This document shows, in pieces, positions 1 through 9,063 of a stretch of DNA of 64,000 nt (position 1 is its first letter; each line of letters starts with the position of its first letter). The stretch spans positions 1 to 64,000 of the forward strand of contig CAWAIM010000054.1 in NCBI GenBank assembly GCA_963781895.1, read 5' to 3'. A program made the translations under genes and the position numbers. The notes under the pieces were generated by a model. That model was not told where the DNA came from and did not search any database. It worked only from the letters and a program-made list of their open reading frames with translations. The stretch comes from Roseiarcus sp963781895 (lineage in GTDB: Bacteria; Pseudomonadota; Alphaproteobacteria; Rhizobiales; Beijerinckiaceae).

Positions 1-2
1 CA

Positions 3-173
3 GTCAAGACCGATCGGGGCGACTTCGTGCTCGACAATCTGTCGGAGACGATCCGCCCCTGGAGTGCGACCGGCTACCAGTTCTACAAGCGGCAGGCTCA
101 GGACGATCCGAACGTGCGGCCGAGCCTCGGCGGCGCCACTGGCGGGGGGCCGGATGAGGCCGCGACGAATTGA
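3..173 (+). CDS. Transglutaminase-like cysteine peptidase (BTLCP family), C-terminal end only
   Basis: Partial gene entering from the left edge; 56 codons remain, ending in TGA. The visible part contains TDRGDFVLDNL followed by IRPWSATGYQFYKRQ, which is the typical end of bacterial transglutaminase-like cysteine proteinases (DUF920/BTLCP), where the catalytic Asp lies in the D(L/F)VLDN segment. These are usually exported proteins of unknown substrate; the Cys and His of the triad and any signal peptide are outside the window. The tail is Gly-rich and acidic. It converges on the next gene, which is on the other strand. Confidence 0.7.
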   Translation, partial: VKTDRGDFVLDNLSETIRPWSATGYQFYKRQAQDDPNVRPSLGGATGGGPDEAATN

Positions 174-241
174 GGTCCGGTCGGGCTGCGCGCGCTTCAT
201 CCCCCAAGTTCCGGACTGCCATCGCCGGCCCTAACCGCGCG

Positions 242-663
242 CTAGCGGCGCAAACTCTCCAGCGCCGCGATCGCTTCGGCCGGCAAGCGCCAGACACGCG
301 CCGCGGCGACGATTTCGGCCAAATAATCGGGAAGCGCCCTCCCCGGCCCCTTGTTGGCCCCGAGATAGACCAGCGCCCGCTTGGCCCCGCTGGCGTGATG
401 ACGGGCTGCTGACCTTGGCGTACAGACCCTGCGCCAGGCCCTCGTAGCGGTCGAGCGCCGGCATATCGGACAGGGCCAGCTCCCACAACACGCCATGGAC
501 GGCAGCGCGCGGATCGCGCACGACCGTCAGCCAGCCCTCGCGCATCGCCGCGAGGCGATGGCGCTCGAGGCGCGCCAGGCCGGCAAGGCGCCTTCGAGCG
601 CGGGCAGCGGCGGGCCATCGCGTCCACGCTCATATTGGCGCCGTAGGCGAAATAGAGCGGCAT
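242..663 (-). CDS. Gamma-glutamylcyclotransferase-like (AIG2/GGCT) protein, frameshifted
   Basis: The start reads MPLYFAYGANMSVDAMARRC, the YGAN nucleotide-fold motif that opens the AIG2/GGCT family. These proteins cyclise gamma-glutamyl compounds to 5-oxoproline. The continuation lies in two other frames: a block with AAVHGVLWEL and MPALDRYEG (the typical YEG turn after the catalytic Glu region), then KRALVYLGA and a helical end ALPDYLAEIV ending in a stop at 242. The reading frame therefore breaks near 590 and again near 415. Combined length of about 140 residues is normal for the family. Because the homology is continuous, sequencing indels are likelier than decay. It lies directly downstream of rsh on the same strand, 8 bases away. 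Confidence 0.72.
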
Positions 664-671
664 CGCGGTCT

Positions 672-2851
672 CTATCCGCTCAGCCGTTCGACTTTGTGGA
701 CCACGCTCTTGCCGCGCAGTTGCGACAGGATCGCGTTCAGATGCTGGATGTCGCGCACCTGCAGGTCGACCCGCACTTCGCGGAAGTCCGCGCCGCTGGG
801 CGAGGACGAGACTGCGTCGATATTGGCGCCGTACTCGCCGATCGTCGTCGCGATCACGCCGAGCGCGCCGGGCTCGTTGAGCAGGGTGACGTCGATCTGC
901 GTCGAGTAGAGCTCGACCGGCGTATTTTCGAGATCCCAGCGCACGTCGAGCCACAGTTCCGGACGATCGTCGTACGCGACAAGCGCCGGCGAGTGAATGG
1001 GATAGACGATGATGCCGTCGGGGCGCGAATGCCGACGATGCGCTCGCCCGGGACCGCCCCGCCCTTGGGCGCGAAGCGCACGGGCGTATCGAGATCGATG
1101 CCGCGCAGCGGCAGCGCCGCGGCGGCGTCGGACTTCCCGGGTACGCGGAAGATGAGATCGGCCGCCTTCGGCAGGCCGAACCATCCGCTCTCGTTTTGGG
1201 GCGCGGAGGGCCCGGCCTTCGCTCCTTGAAGTCCGGGTGGACCGCCCGCACCACGTCGGTGGAAGGATCTCGCCGCGCCCGACGCCGATGAACACATCGT
1301 CGACCGAAGCGCGGGCGAGGCGCGGGCAGCCGGCCTTGGCCTCGGCGAATTTCTTGCCCGCCCGCTCGAAGGCGCGTTCGACAATCTGCCGCCCGAGCCC
1401 GCCGAACTGCGCTTTCGCCGCCTCGCGGGTCGCGCGCCGGATCGCGGCGCGGGCGCGGCCGGTCACCACCACGCTGTCCCAGGCCGCCGGCGGCGATCCG
1501 CCCTCCGAGCGGGAGATCAGCACTTCGTCGCCATTGTGCAGCTCGGAGATGAGCGGCGCGATGCGGCCGTTGATCTTGGCGCCGACCGCGGAATTGCCGA
1601 CGTCGGTATGGACGGCATAGGCGAAATCGATCGCCGTCGCGCCGCGCGGCAGCGCGATGAGCCGGCCCTTCGGGGTGAAGCAGAAGACCTGGTCGTGAAA
1701 CAGTTCAAGCTTGGTGTGCTCGAGGAACTTTTCGGAATCGTCGCTCGCGAGCGCTTCGATCGTCTGCCGCAAGCCGCGATAGGCGCGGCTTTCGCTGACC
1801 CCTGCGCTGGTCGCCCGAATCGACGTCCTTGTAGATCGTGTGCGCGGCAATGCCGTATTCGGCGACCTCGTGCATCTCGTGCGTGCGGATCTGCAGTTCG
1901 ACGCGCTGGCTGCCGGGGCCGATCACGGTCGTGTGGATCGAGCGGTAGTCGTTCTGCTTCGGGGTCGAGATATAGTCCTTGAAACGTCCCGGCACGCTTG
2001 GCCAGGTCGTGTGCGCGACGCCCACCGCCGCATAGCACTCGGCGACCGTATCGACCAGAATTCGAAAGCCGTAGATGTCGGAGAGCTGCTCGAAGGCGAT
2101 CGAGCGGCGCTCCATCTTGCGCCAGATCGAATAGGGTTGCTTCTGACGGCCCTTCACCTCGACCTTCATGCCGCGGCGGGCAAACTGGTCGGTGAGCTCG
2201 GCCGCGATTTGCGCGATGAGCGCGCCGTTCTTGTCTTCAGCTCCTCGAGGCGCGACACGATAAGCGTGTAAGCGTCCGGCATCAGGCAGCGAAACGCGAG
2301 ATCCTCGAGCTCGTTGCGCATGCTCTGCATGCCCATGCGCCCGGCGAGCGGCGCGTAGATGTCGAGCGTGTCCTCGGCGATGCGGGCGCGCTTGCCCTCC
2401 GGCATGAAATGAGGGTGCGCATGTTGTGCAGGCGGTCGGCCAGCTTGACGAGCAGCACGCGCGCGTCGTCGGCGATCGCAAGCAGCAGCTTGCGGAAATT
2501 CTCGGCCTGCTGGGCGTGGCGGGAGACGAAGTCGAGCTTCTCGAGCTTGGTGAGGCCGTCGACAAGTCCGCCGATCTCCTCCCCGAACGCCTTGTCGACA
2601 TCCGTCCGGGTGACCGTCGTGTCCTCGATCGTGTCGTGCAGCATCGCGGCGACGATCGTCGCGTCGTCGACCTTGAGCTCGGTCAGGATGGCCGCGACTT
2701 CGAGGGGATGGGAGAAATAGGGATCGCCCGACGCCCGGGTCTGGCTGCCGTGCGCCTTCATCGCGAAGACATAGGCGCGATTGAGCAGATCCTCGTTGGC
2801 GTGAGGATTGTAGCGGCGGACCCGCTCGACCAATTCGTATTGACGCATCAT
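672..2851 (-). CDS. rsh: Bifunctional (p)ppGpp synthase/hydrolase Rsh (RelA/SpoT), with several frameshifts
   Basis: Makes and degrades the stringent-response alarmone. Domain order is complete: HD hydrolase domain (FSHPLEVAAIL, MLHDTIEDT, LVKLADRLHNMRTL), synthetase domain (YSIWRKMERR, IYGFRILVD, DYRSIHTTVIGP, EVAEYGIAAH), TGS domain (FTPKGRLIALPRGATAIDFA) and a C-terminal ACT domain (DVTLLNEPGALGVIATTIGE). These lie in three frames, with breaks near 2408, 2240, 1805, 1237 and 1022. A total near 725 residues matches the single alphaproteobacterial Rsh. I chose the ATG at 2851 (MMRQYELVERV); longer upstream reading is not conserved-looking. The usual upstream neighbour rpoZ is not seen. Five shifts in an essential regulator point to uncorrected assembly errors, not a pseudogene. 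Confidence 0.9.
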
Positions 2852-3210
2852 CGCGCGGCCGGCCTCAACCCGCTCATCAACGCCGAACTCCTCATGGCGG
2901 CGCCGCGCGGTTGTTCCCTGACAGTTCGGCGATGGTTGCAAGCACGGAGCGGCGGTCGGCCCCTAGGCGGATTGCGTTTGGGTCGGCGCGGCCAATTTGT
3001 AGCCGCGCTCGCCGAGCGCGGCGACGCGGTCAACGACCGCGTCTACAAAGTCCGATCCGACGAAATTGCAATCTGCCCTACCCGGCCGGTTCCACTCTCG
3101 CGCAAAGCGCGGGCCGCGCAAATCATCGGCCGCGAGCGGTGCGCGCGCAAGCGCAAACTGCGGCCTTGCCGCGGGCCAGCGGCTCGACCGTTGCTCCGGC
3201 GCAAAGGAAA

Positions 3211-3238
3211 AAGCCCCGGAGCTTTCGCTCCGGGGCTT
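3211..3238 (-). terminator. Rho-independent terminator of the porin gene
   Basis: A perfect 12-bp stem (AAGCCCCGGAGC / GCTCCGGGGCTT) with a four-base loop. Read on the minus strand it is followed by a run of five T, and it begins 25 bases after the porin stop codon, so it ends porin transcription before rsh. Confidence 0.85.
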
Positions 3239-3262
3239 GAGTTTCATCCGATCGGGTTAGGA

Positions 3263-4884
3263 TCAGAAGTAACGGGTGACGCGGAACCGACCAGCGAAGC
3301 CGCTGCTGTCGTTCTCCACGCGCCCGGCACGAAGACGCCGGTCAATCCCCCCGGCAAGGCCGGAGCAGCCCGAATTGCCGACCCGTAGATGGTTCCGACG
3401 ACGCCGTTTGGCGTATCCTGGGTGGTGCTCTGATACATCAACTCCAGGTCGAAGTTGAGGTTGGTGACCGGGTTCCAGCCCAGATCCGCGCCGATGATCC
3501 AGGAGAAAGCGTGCGGCGACAGCGGCCCGCCCACTCCGTTGACGCCGCCCGGGCAAACCCCGCCGCAACAACCGCCCAGGTGCATCCGCCCTGGTTGCTC
3601 CAGTTCAAGTCCGCCGATCGAGCCTTCAAGGTTGACGTAGAACTGCGGCGTGAAGTGATGCTCGAGGATGCCAGTGATCGACCATGCCGTCGGCTTCGCC
3701 CAAGTGTTGGTGATCGGGTTGAAATAGGCGTCGGCAAGATACATCGGCTGGCCGTTGCCGTTGGTCGCGCCGTTTTCACCCCACATGCCGTCCCGCAGAC
3801 CCGAGTACCAGGTCGCGTTCTGGGTGTAGGCGCCGGTGACGACGAAGTCGTCGCCCGCGCCGAACGACGGCAGGTTTACCTTGACGCCGGCGTCGATGCC
3901 CAAGCCGACCTTGCTTTCCGAGCCGTTGCAGCCGAAGGCCCAAGGGGCCGCAGCCGATCGCACCATGAAAGTATTGTCGGTCACGTTGACATCGTGCAGG
4001 ACGCCGGACAGTTGAGCCTCGCCCCAGCCCTGCTTGACATGCAAGGCGCCGACGATGTCCGGCCAACGCTGGCCGCCGAAGGTGATGTTGGGCGAGTTGA
4101 ACTGGCCCGGGGTAGGGCCGCTGTTGGTGTTGAAATAGCCGCCGGTCATCTCGGTGCCGCCGCCCGAGGCGCCTTCAGTGCCGGGGCTCTGCGCCGCCAA
4201 CGTCGCCGAGAAACCGCCGCCGAACGAGGCGGTGTAGGCCAACAGCATCGGCTCGTTGAAGCCCCTCTGGTCGGGGGAGAAGATGTTCGCCCAGTTGTCG
4301 CCGCCGCCGATGAACGAGAAGAACGACTGGCGCCTTACCGGCGGTGATGCCGGCCCAGGTCAAGTAGCCCTGATTCAGATAAGCGATGTTGGCAGTGCCG
4401 TACTGAAGCGGGTCGAGGCCGTTGCCGACGTCGATATTGACGTCAAAGTGCCCGATCAACGGGCCGTAGCCGGTGTTGGAGGCGAAGTCGAAGCCGAAGT
4501 TGGCTCGGGTCGACCAGCCCATGTCGTGACGGATAGAAGGTCGTGTTTTGCTGAGCGTCGCTGGCCTGAACCAGAAGCGCCGGATGGGAGCGCGAGAACG
4601 CCGGTCGGGAACGTGATGCCAGTGACCGCGCTGTAAATCCGAGGTCGACGCCCAATTGTACTGGGTGTTGAGATTGCCGCCGTCACCTGACCGGTGATGT
4701 AGCCGCTGAGCTTCACGCAGGTGTCGGACCCCGGCAGAACCCAGCCGGTGATGCCGCCGACGTTGCAAACTCTTACGTATTCCACCGGCGCCGCCTTCCT
4801 GGTCGGAAGATCGGCCGCCTGCGCGCTGGCGACGGCGACGATGCCGGCCGCCGAACCAAGTAGAAGGCTCTTTATGAGCGTCAT
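3263..4884 (-). CDS. Alphaproteobacterial outer-membrane porin, frameshifted
   Basis: Porin_2-type trimeric beta-barrel for passive solute uptake. The start MTLIKSLLLGSAAGIVAVAS is a Sec signal peptide cleaved after AQA, followed by ADLPTRKAAPVEYVRVC, the conserved N-terminus of rhizobial Omp2-like porins. The end FAGRFRVTRYF closes with the Phe needed by the BAM assembly machinery. Between them the barrel strands (NFGFDFASNTGYGPLIGH, WDIVGALHV-type, FYVNLEGSIGGL) lie in different frames, with breaks near 4680, 4600, 4330 and 3325. About 535 residues in all, usual for the family. A strong GGAGG precedes the ATG by six bases. It has its own terminator at 3211 and a long upstream leader. It sits between rsh and acpS. 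Confidence 0.88.
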
Positions 4885-5340
4885 TTTGACCTCCAGTTAA
4901 ACATGGCGGGGTTTGGTTTTCTTCTCAACCTCGACTTTTTCTGGCCCGCCTGCGAACCCTCAAGATCGAAGATGATCAGCCCCCTATTCCCGATATTGCC
5001 CGGATGTTGGCGGTTTGCCCCTGCAAATCGCGCCGTCGACCCGTCCGCGACCGGGAATCTCCCGTTCACAGGTCACACCATACAAGCGTTGCGCCGCCGC
5101 TCAACTCCTATTTGTCTCGAATTCGCCTTAGAATCGCCTTTCCTGGGACTATGTTGCATAAAGGTCACGAAATCCGGCTCCGGGCCGCCGCTTCATGGAC
5201 TTTCGACAACGGCGGCAATGGGTTGACCGACGGTTTGTCCGCGCAACGGCAATTGACTGGCCCGTGGGATCGCCCGCTATCGCACCTGATGGGCGCAAGT
5301 TCGCTCTGCTTCACCTTATCCGCCTTGTTATCTGCCCGAA
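4885..5340. other. Gene-free stretch upstream of the porin gene
   Basis: About 455 bases between the porin start and the acpS stop, both on the minus strand. No open frame looks coding. It is less GC-rich than its surroundings close to the porin start and presumably holds the porin promoter and leader. I see no clear operator. Confidence 0.5.
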
Positions 5341-5745
5341 TTAGCGGCGCGCCTCACGCGCTTCGATGACCACGAACGCCTGCGCCATCGGCGGTTCGTC
5401 GGTGATGGTCAGATGGATGAACGGCTCGGTCCCGGGCGGCAGAATCGCCTTGAGCCGCTCCGCGGCGCCGCCGGTCAGGCGCATCGTCGGTTGGCCCGAC
5501 GGCAGGTTGACCACCCCCATATCGCGCCAGAACACCCCTGCCCTCAGCCCGGTCCCCAAAGCCTTGGCGCAGGCCTCCTTGGCGGCGAATCTCTTGGCGT
5601 AGGACGCGGCGCGTCCCGCGCGGCGATCCGAGCGGCGCTGTTCGATCCCGGTGAAGCAGCGGTCGATAAATCGCGCGCCGAACCGAGCCAGAACCCGCTC
5701 GATGCGCCGCGTGTCGCAGAGATCGCTGCCGATCCCGACGATCAT
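5341..5745 (-). CDS. acpS: Holo-[acyl-carrier-protein] synthase
   Basis: Transfers 4'-phosphopantetheine from CoA to acyl carrier protein. 134 residues, normal for AcpS. The start MIVGIGSDLCD carries the metal-binding Asp of the GIGxD motif, and YAKRFAAKEACAKALGTG is the family signature with the second metal ligand Glu. The ATG overlaps the pdxJ stop codon (ATGA), so the two genes are translationally coupled, as is usual in alphaproteobacteria. In this window ACPs that could be substrates occur at 37004 (N-terminal domain) and 53966. Confidence 0.95.
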   Translation of the reverse strand: MIVGIGSDLCDTRRIERVLARFGARFIDRCFTGIEQRRSDRRAGRAASYAKRFAAKEACAKALGTGLRAGVFWRDMGVVNLPSGQPTMRLTGGAAERLKAILPPGTEPFIHLTITDEPPMAQAFVVIEAREARR

Positions 5746-6501
5746 TTCTGGACCCCAGCGCCCGCCCGGCCCACGTCCATCGCCGCACGCATGGCCTTAA
5801 CGCTTTCGCCAAGCCCGACAAAGATCGCCTCGCCGATAAGAAAATGGCCGATGTTGAGCTCCACGATCTGCGGGAGGCCGGCGATGAGGCGCGCAGAATC
5901 GTAGTCGAGGCCATGTCCTGCGTGGCACTCGAGCCCGAGCGCGGCGGTCTGTGCGGCGGCGACCCGCAACCGGCCATACTCGTAGTCGGCCTGGGCCGAA
6001 TCGCCGCGGTCCAGCGCGTCGCACCAGGCGCCGGTGTGCAGTTCGACCACCGGAGCTCCCAGATCGGCGCTCGCCTTCAACGCCTCGGGCGATGGCTCGA
6101 CGAACATCGAGAACTCGGATTCCCGCCCGATCGAGTTCGGCCACGAACGGCTTCAGCGCGCGGAAGCCGCCAACCACGTCAAGGCCGCCCTCGGTCGTCC
6201 GTTCGGTGCGCTTTTCCGGCACCATGCAGCAGGCATGGGGGCGAATGCGCAAGGCGATGTCCAGCATCGCCTCGGTTGCGGCCATTTCAAAATTAAGCGG
6301 CTTGCCGATCGAGGCCTTCAGCCGGCGCATGTCATCGTCGTGAATGTGGCGGCGATCCTCGCGCAGATGAGCGGTGATGCCATCGGCCCCGGCTTCAATC
6401 GCCACAAGCGCCGCGCGCACCGGATCGGGGACAGCGCCGCCGCGCGCGTTTCGGACAGTCGCGACATGGTCCACATTCACGCCCAGTCGAAGCGCTGTCA
6501 T
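5742..6501 (-). CDS. pdxJ: Pyridoxine 5'-phosphate synthase PdxJ, one frameshift
   Basis: Last step of the DXP-dependent vitamin B6 pathway: condenses 3-amino-2-oxopropyl phosphate with 1-deoxyxylulose 5-phosphate. The start MTALRLGVNVDHVATVRNAR is the PdxJ signature, followed by ITAHLREDRRHI and MVPEKR. The second half (SLFVEPSPEA-like region, VELHTGAWCD, LECHAGHGLDY, ELNIGHFLIGEAIF) is in the next frame, so there is one break near 6115. The combined length of about 253 residues is full. It lies 30 bases after pyrE and overlaps acpS by four bases. Confidence 0.93.
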
Positions 6502-6531
6502 CGATGACCCTTCTCCAAAATGCGCTGCGGC

Positions 6532-7137
6532 TCAGCTCGCGCCGGCGCTTGCGCGGCTTCCCGGCTTGATCGCTGGCAGCGCCGCGAGTTCCGGCGGCAA
6601 GGCGTCGGGCGGGTAGGCCGGAATGTCGATGGTCGCCAGGGCGACACGCGGCACGCCGATGTCCGCCTTGCCGCCCGAGCGGTCGATCAGGCAGGCGGCG
6701 CCGACGATCTTTCCAGGATGTTCAAAAAGCGCCTCCAACGTCTCGCGCGAGGAAAGGCCCGTGGTGATGATGTCCTCGACCATCAGCACCCGCGCGCCCG
6801 CTGGAATGGAGAATCCGCGCCGCAACTTGAACGCCCCGTTCTCGCGCTCGACGAAGATCGCCTTGGCGCCGAGCCAGCGGGCTGTTTCGTAACCGGGAAC
6901 GATTCCGCCGAGCGCCGGCGAGGCGACGATGTCGATCGGTCCGAACGCTCCCAGCGCCTTCTCGGCCAGCGCGCGACACAGGCGTTCGGTGCGGATCGGG
7001 TCCTGAAAAACGAACATCTTTTGCAGGAAGATCGGCGAGTGCAGCCCCGACGACAGGACGAAATGACCTTCGAGCAGCGCGCCCGCCGTGCGGAACTCGT
7101 CAAGCGTCTGTTCAGCGGTTAAACTCGCGGTCGTCAT
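6532..7137 (-). CDS. pyrE: Orotate phosphoribosyltransferase
   Basis: Pyrimidine synthesis: orotate plus PRPP gives OMP. 201 residues. It has the short alphaproteobacterial form with FVLSSGLHSPIFLQK at the start and the PRPP-binding loop VLMVEDIITTGLSS. I chose the ATG at 7137 (MTTASLTAEQ); upstream in-frame sequence is not conserved-looking and would run into the divergent cupin promoter. It is the first gene of pyrE-pdxJ-acpS. Confidence 0.94.
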   Translation of the reverse strand: MTTASLTAEQTLDEFRTAGALLEGHFVLSSGLHSPIFLQKMFVFQDPIRTERLCRALAEKALGAFGPIDIVASPALGGIVPGYETARWLGAKAIFVERENGAFKLRRGFSIPAGARVLMVEDIITTGLSSRETLEALFEHPGKIVGAACLIDRSGGKADIGVPRVALATIDIPAYPPDALPPELAALPAIKPGSRASAGAS

Positions 7138-7232
7138 GCCTCTTCTTAGCAGGGCGCCGAACGTTGCGCCAAGGCGTGGCGTGACAAGGACGCGGCGGAG
7201 CCGATGGTCCCGTCGAACGAGCGAGACCACGG

Positions 7233-7643
7233 GTGCCGTCTTCAAGGTCTTTTGACACGAAAATCCTCGGGGCCGAGCCAGATACGACGGCGCCGGACGG
7301 GACCGCCGTTCGTCTGCTTCCGCGCCTTGGCGGCGGGAGCATGGCGCATTTCGAGCTGCCTCCCGGGGCGGTCTCGCACGCGGTGACACATCAAACGGTC
7401 GAGGAGATCTGGTATGTGCTCTCCGGGCGCGGCGAACTCTGGCGTCGGCAGGGCGGCAGCGAGCGCGTCGATGCGCTCCGCCCTGGCACGTCAGTGACGA
7501 TTCCCCTCGGAACGGCGTTTCAGTTTCGAGCGGAAAATGGCCTGTCGTTATGCTTTTTGGCCGTGACCATGCCGCCGTGGCCCGGCATGGATGAGGGCGT
7601 CAGAGTGGCTGGGCCCTGGAGACCCACGGTCTCTTCCAGATGA
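7233..7643 (+). CDS. Cupin-domain protein
   Basis: 136 residues from a GTG start. It contains a cupin core: GGSMAHFELPPG, HAVTHQTVEEIWYVLSGRGE (cupin motif 1 with metal ligands H, E) and SVTIPLGTAFQFRAE (motif 2, although the usual His is replaced by Thr-Ala-Phe-Gln, so metal binding may be altered). Function cannot be assigned. It is divergent from pyrE with only about 95 bases between them and lies just ahead of tRNA-Thr. No signal peptide. Confidence 0.7.
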   Translation: MPSSRSFDTKILGAEPDTTAPDGTAVRLLPRLGGGSMAHFELPPGAVSHAVTHQTVEEIWYVLSGRGELWRRQGGSERVDALRPGTSVTIPLGTAFQFRAENGLSLCFLAVTMPPWPGMDEGVRVAGPWRPTVSSR

Positions 7644-7732
7644 GCGGTTCAACCGTCAACGCACAATAGAACATGAGCGGTTCAAGCCCTTGCGCCCGTC
7701 CCGCCTCGCTGATAGCCAGGGGCCGGCCCGAA

Positions 7733-7808
7733 GCCGGTTTAGCTCAGTTGGCAGAGCAACGGTTTTGTAAACCGTGGGTCGGGGGTTCGAGTCCCTCAAC
7801 CGGCACCA
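7733..7808 (+). tRNA. tRNA-Thr (anticodon TGT)
   Basis: Complete cloverleaf: acceptor GCCGGTT pairs with AACCGGC, D arm has AGCTCAGTTGGCAGAGC, anticodon stem ACGGT/ACCGT encloses TTTGTAA with TGT at 34-36, T arm has GGTTCGAGTCC, and CCA is encoded. It reads threonine codons ACA/ACG. The 3' half is a typical integrase target, and an integrase remnant follows 150 bases downstream. Confidence 0.96.
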
Positions 7809-7961
7809 AAAAGACCTCCAAGAATGTCTGCAAGCGTCTGAAATTCATCGATAAACTGGTGATTTTCAACAGTTTTGCGTCCGCCAGAGTTTGGTGGCGT
7901 CCAGCAAGAAAGCTGGTGTATTCGTTGGTATCGAGCAAATACCGACAAGGTGTGTACCAAC

Positions 7962-8226
7962 ATAGCGCTTGCAGAACTCGCGGTTCGCTCGGCGAAGGCC
8001 GAAGGCAAAATCACCAAATTGTCAGATGGCGGCGGACTCCAGCTCTGGATTACCCCGGATGGCGCAAAGCGCTGGCGCCTCGCCTATCGCTTCGCGGGCG
8101 GGCAGAAGGTTCTGGCGAGCGGAGGTTATCCCATCATTGGATTGAAAGAGGCCCGCGCCGCGCGCCAAGACGCGAAACGGCTGCTGGCGGCTGGCCTCGA
8201 TCCATCGGAGGCGAAAAAGCAGATGG
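7962..8226 (+). pseudogene. Tyrosine-recombinase integrase remnant (N-terminal arm-binding domain)
   Basis: About 85 codons similar to the Arm-DNA-binding (DUF4102) start of P4/prophage-type integrases: ALAELAVRSAKAEG, KLSDGGGLQLWI, GAKRWRLAYRFAGGQK, GYPIIGLKEARAAR, AAGLDPSEAKK. The catalytic domain is absent; similarity stops near 8226, after which the frame runs antisense into the end of xylG. The position where ATG is expected reads ATA. A remnant integrase reading away from a tRNA 3' end is what is left when an island inserted at that tRNA is deleted. Confidence 0.82.
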
Positions 8227-8274
8227 CCTGGGTAGCATTTGGCTGCGCATCCGATTCTGGCGAGGCCGATCGCT

Positions 8275-9060
8275 TCAGCTCGCCATCGCCCCGAGTCCAG
8301 GGATCGCGCCAGGCGGGCACTTGCCGAGGATGATCATGCCCAGCACTTCGTCCTTGGTCATGTCCTGCACCCGACCGCTGCCGACGATCTGGCCGTTCTT
8401 CATCACTGTGACGCGGTCGGCGAGGTCGAAAACGTCGTGAATGTCGTGGCTGATCAGAAAAATGCCGATGCCCTCTGCCTTGAGTTGCTTGACGAGTTCG
8501 CCCACTTGCGCAGTTTCCGCGGGCCCGAGCGCCGCGGTCGGCTCGTCCATGATGAGAATGCGGGCGTTGAAATGAATTGCGCGGGCGATAGCGACCGACT
8601 GGCGCTGGCCGCCCGACAACGCGGTCACCGGCTCCTTGAAACGGCGGAAATTAGGATTGAGCCGCCCCATCACCTTGCGCGCCTCCGCCTCCATCGACGC
8701 ATCGTCGAGCGTGCCCCAGCGGGTGAGGAGTTCGCGACCGAGATACAGATTCGACGCCGCGTCGACATTATCGGCCAGCGCGAGCGTCTGGTAGATCGTC
8801 TCGATGCCGTAATGCTTGGCGTCACGCGGGTTGTTGATCGTCGCTGCCTGGCCGTTGATGAAGATGTCTCCCTCGTCGCGCCTGTAAGCGCCGGACAGAA
8901 TCTTTATCAAGCAGGATTTGCCGGCGCCGTTATGGCCGAGCAACCCGACGACCTCCCCGGGATAGAGTTCGATCGAAGCGCGGTCGACCGCCTTCAGTCC
9001 GCCGAAGGCGATCGAGATGTCCTTCATCTCAACGAGGGGAGTTTGAGCGTTGGCTTCCAT
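8275..9060 (-). CDS. xylG: Xylose-type sugar ABC importer, ATP-binding subunit (single domain)
   Basis: 261 residues with one ATPase domain: Walker A GHNGAGKS (42-49), signature LSGGQ (148-152), Walker B ILIMDEPT (167-174) and the switch His in LISHDIHD. E. coli XylG and RbsA carry two such domains in ~500 residues; the one-domain form is common in rhizobia, as in FrcA. The end reads IILGKCPPGAIPG, a normal tail, so the deletion that cut the integrase did not damage this gene. Four bases separate it from xylH, and the three genes form one minus-strand operon in the order F, H, G. Confidence 0.9.
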   Translation of the reverse strand: MEANAQTPLVEMKDISIAFGGLKAVDRASIELYPGEVVGLLGHNGAGKSCLIKILSGAYRRDEGDIFINGQAATINNPRDAKHYGIETIYQTLALADNVDAASNLYLGRELLTRWGTLDDASMEAEARKVMGRLNPNFRRFKEPVTALSGGQRQSVAIARAIHFNARILIMDEPTAALGPAETAQVGELVKQLKAEGIGIFLISHDIHDVFDLADRVTVMKNGQIVGSGRVQDMTKDEVLGMIILGKCPPGAIPGLGAMAS

Positions 9061-9063
9061 GGC

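Noticed and set aside
2963..3247. Open frame of 94 codons on the minus strand between the porin and rsh (MKLKPRSESSG...)
   Set aside because: It starts inside the porin terminator hairpin, has no ribosome site and no recognisable similarity; it is not rpoZ.
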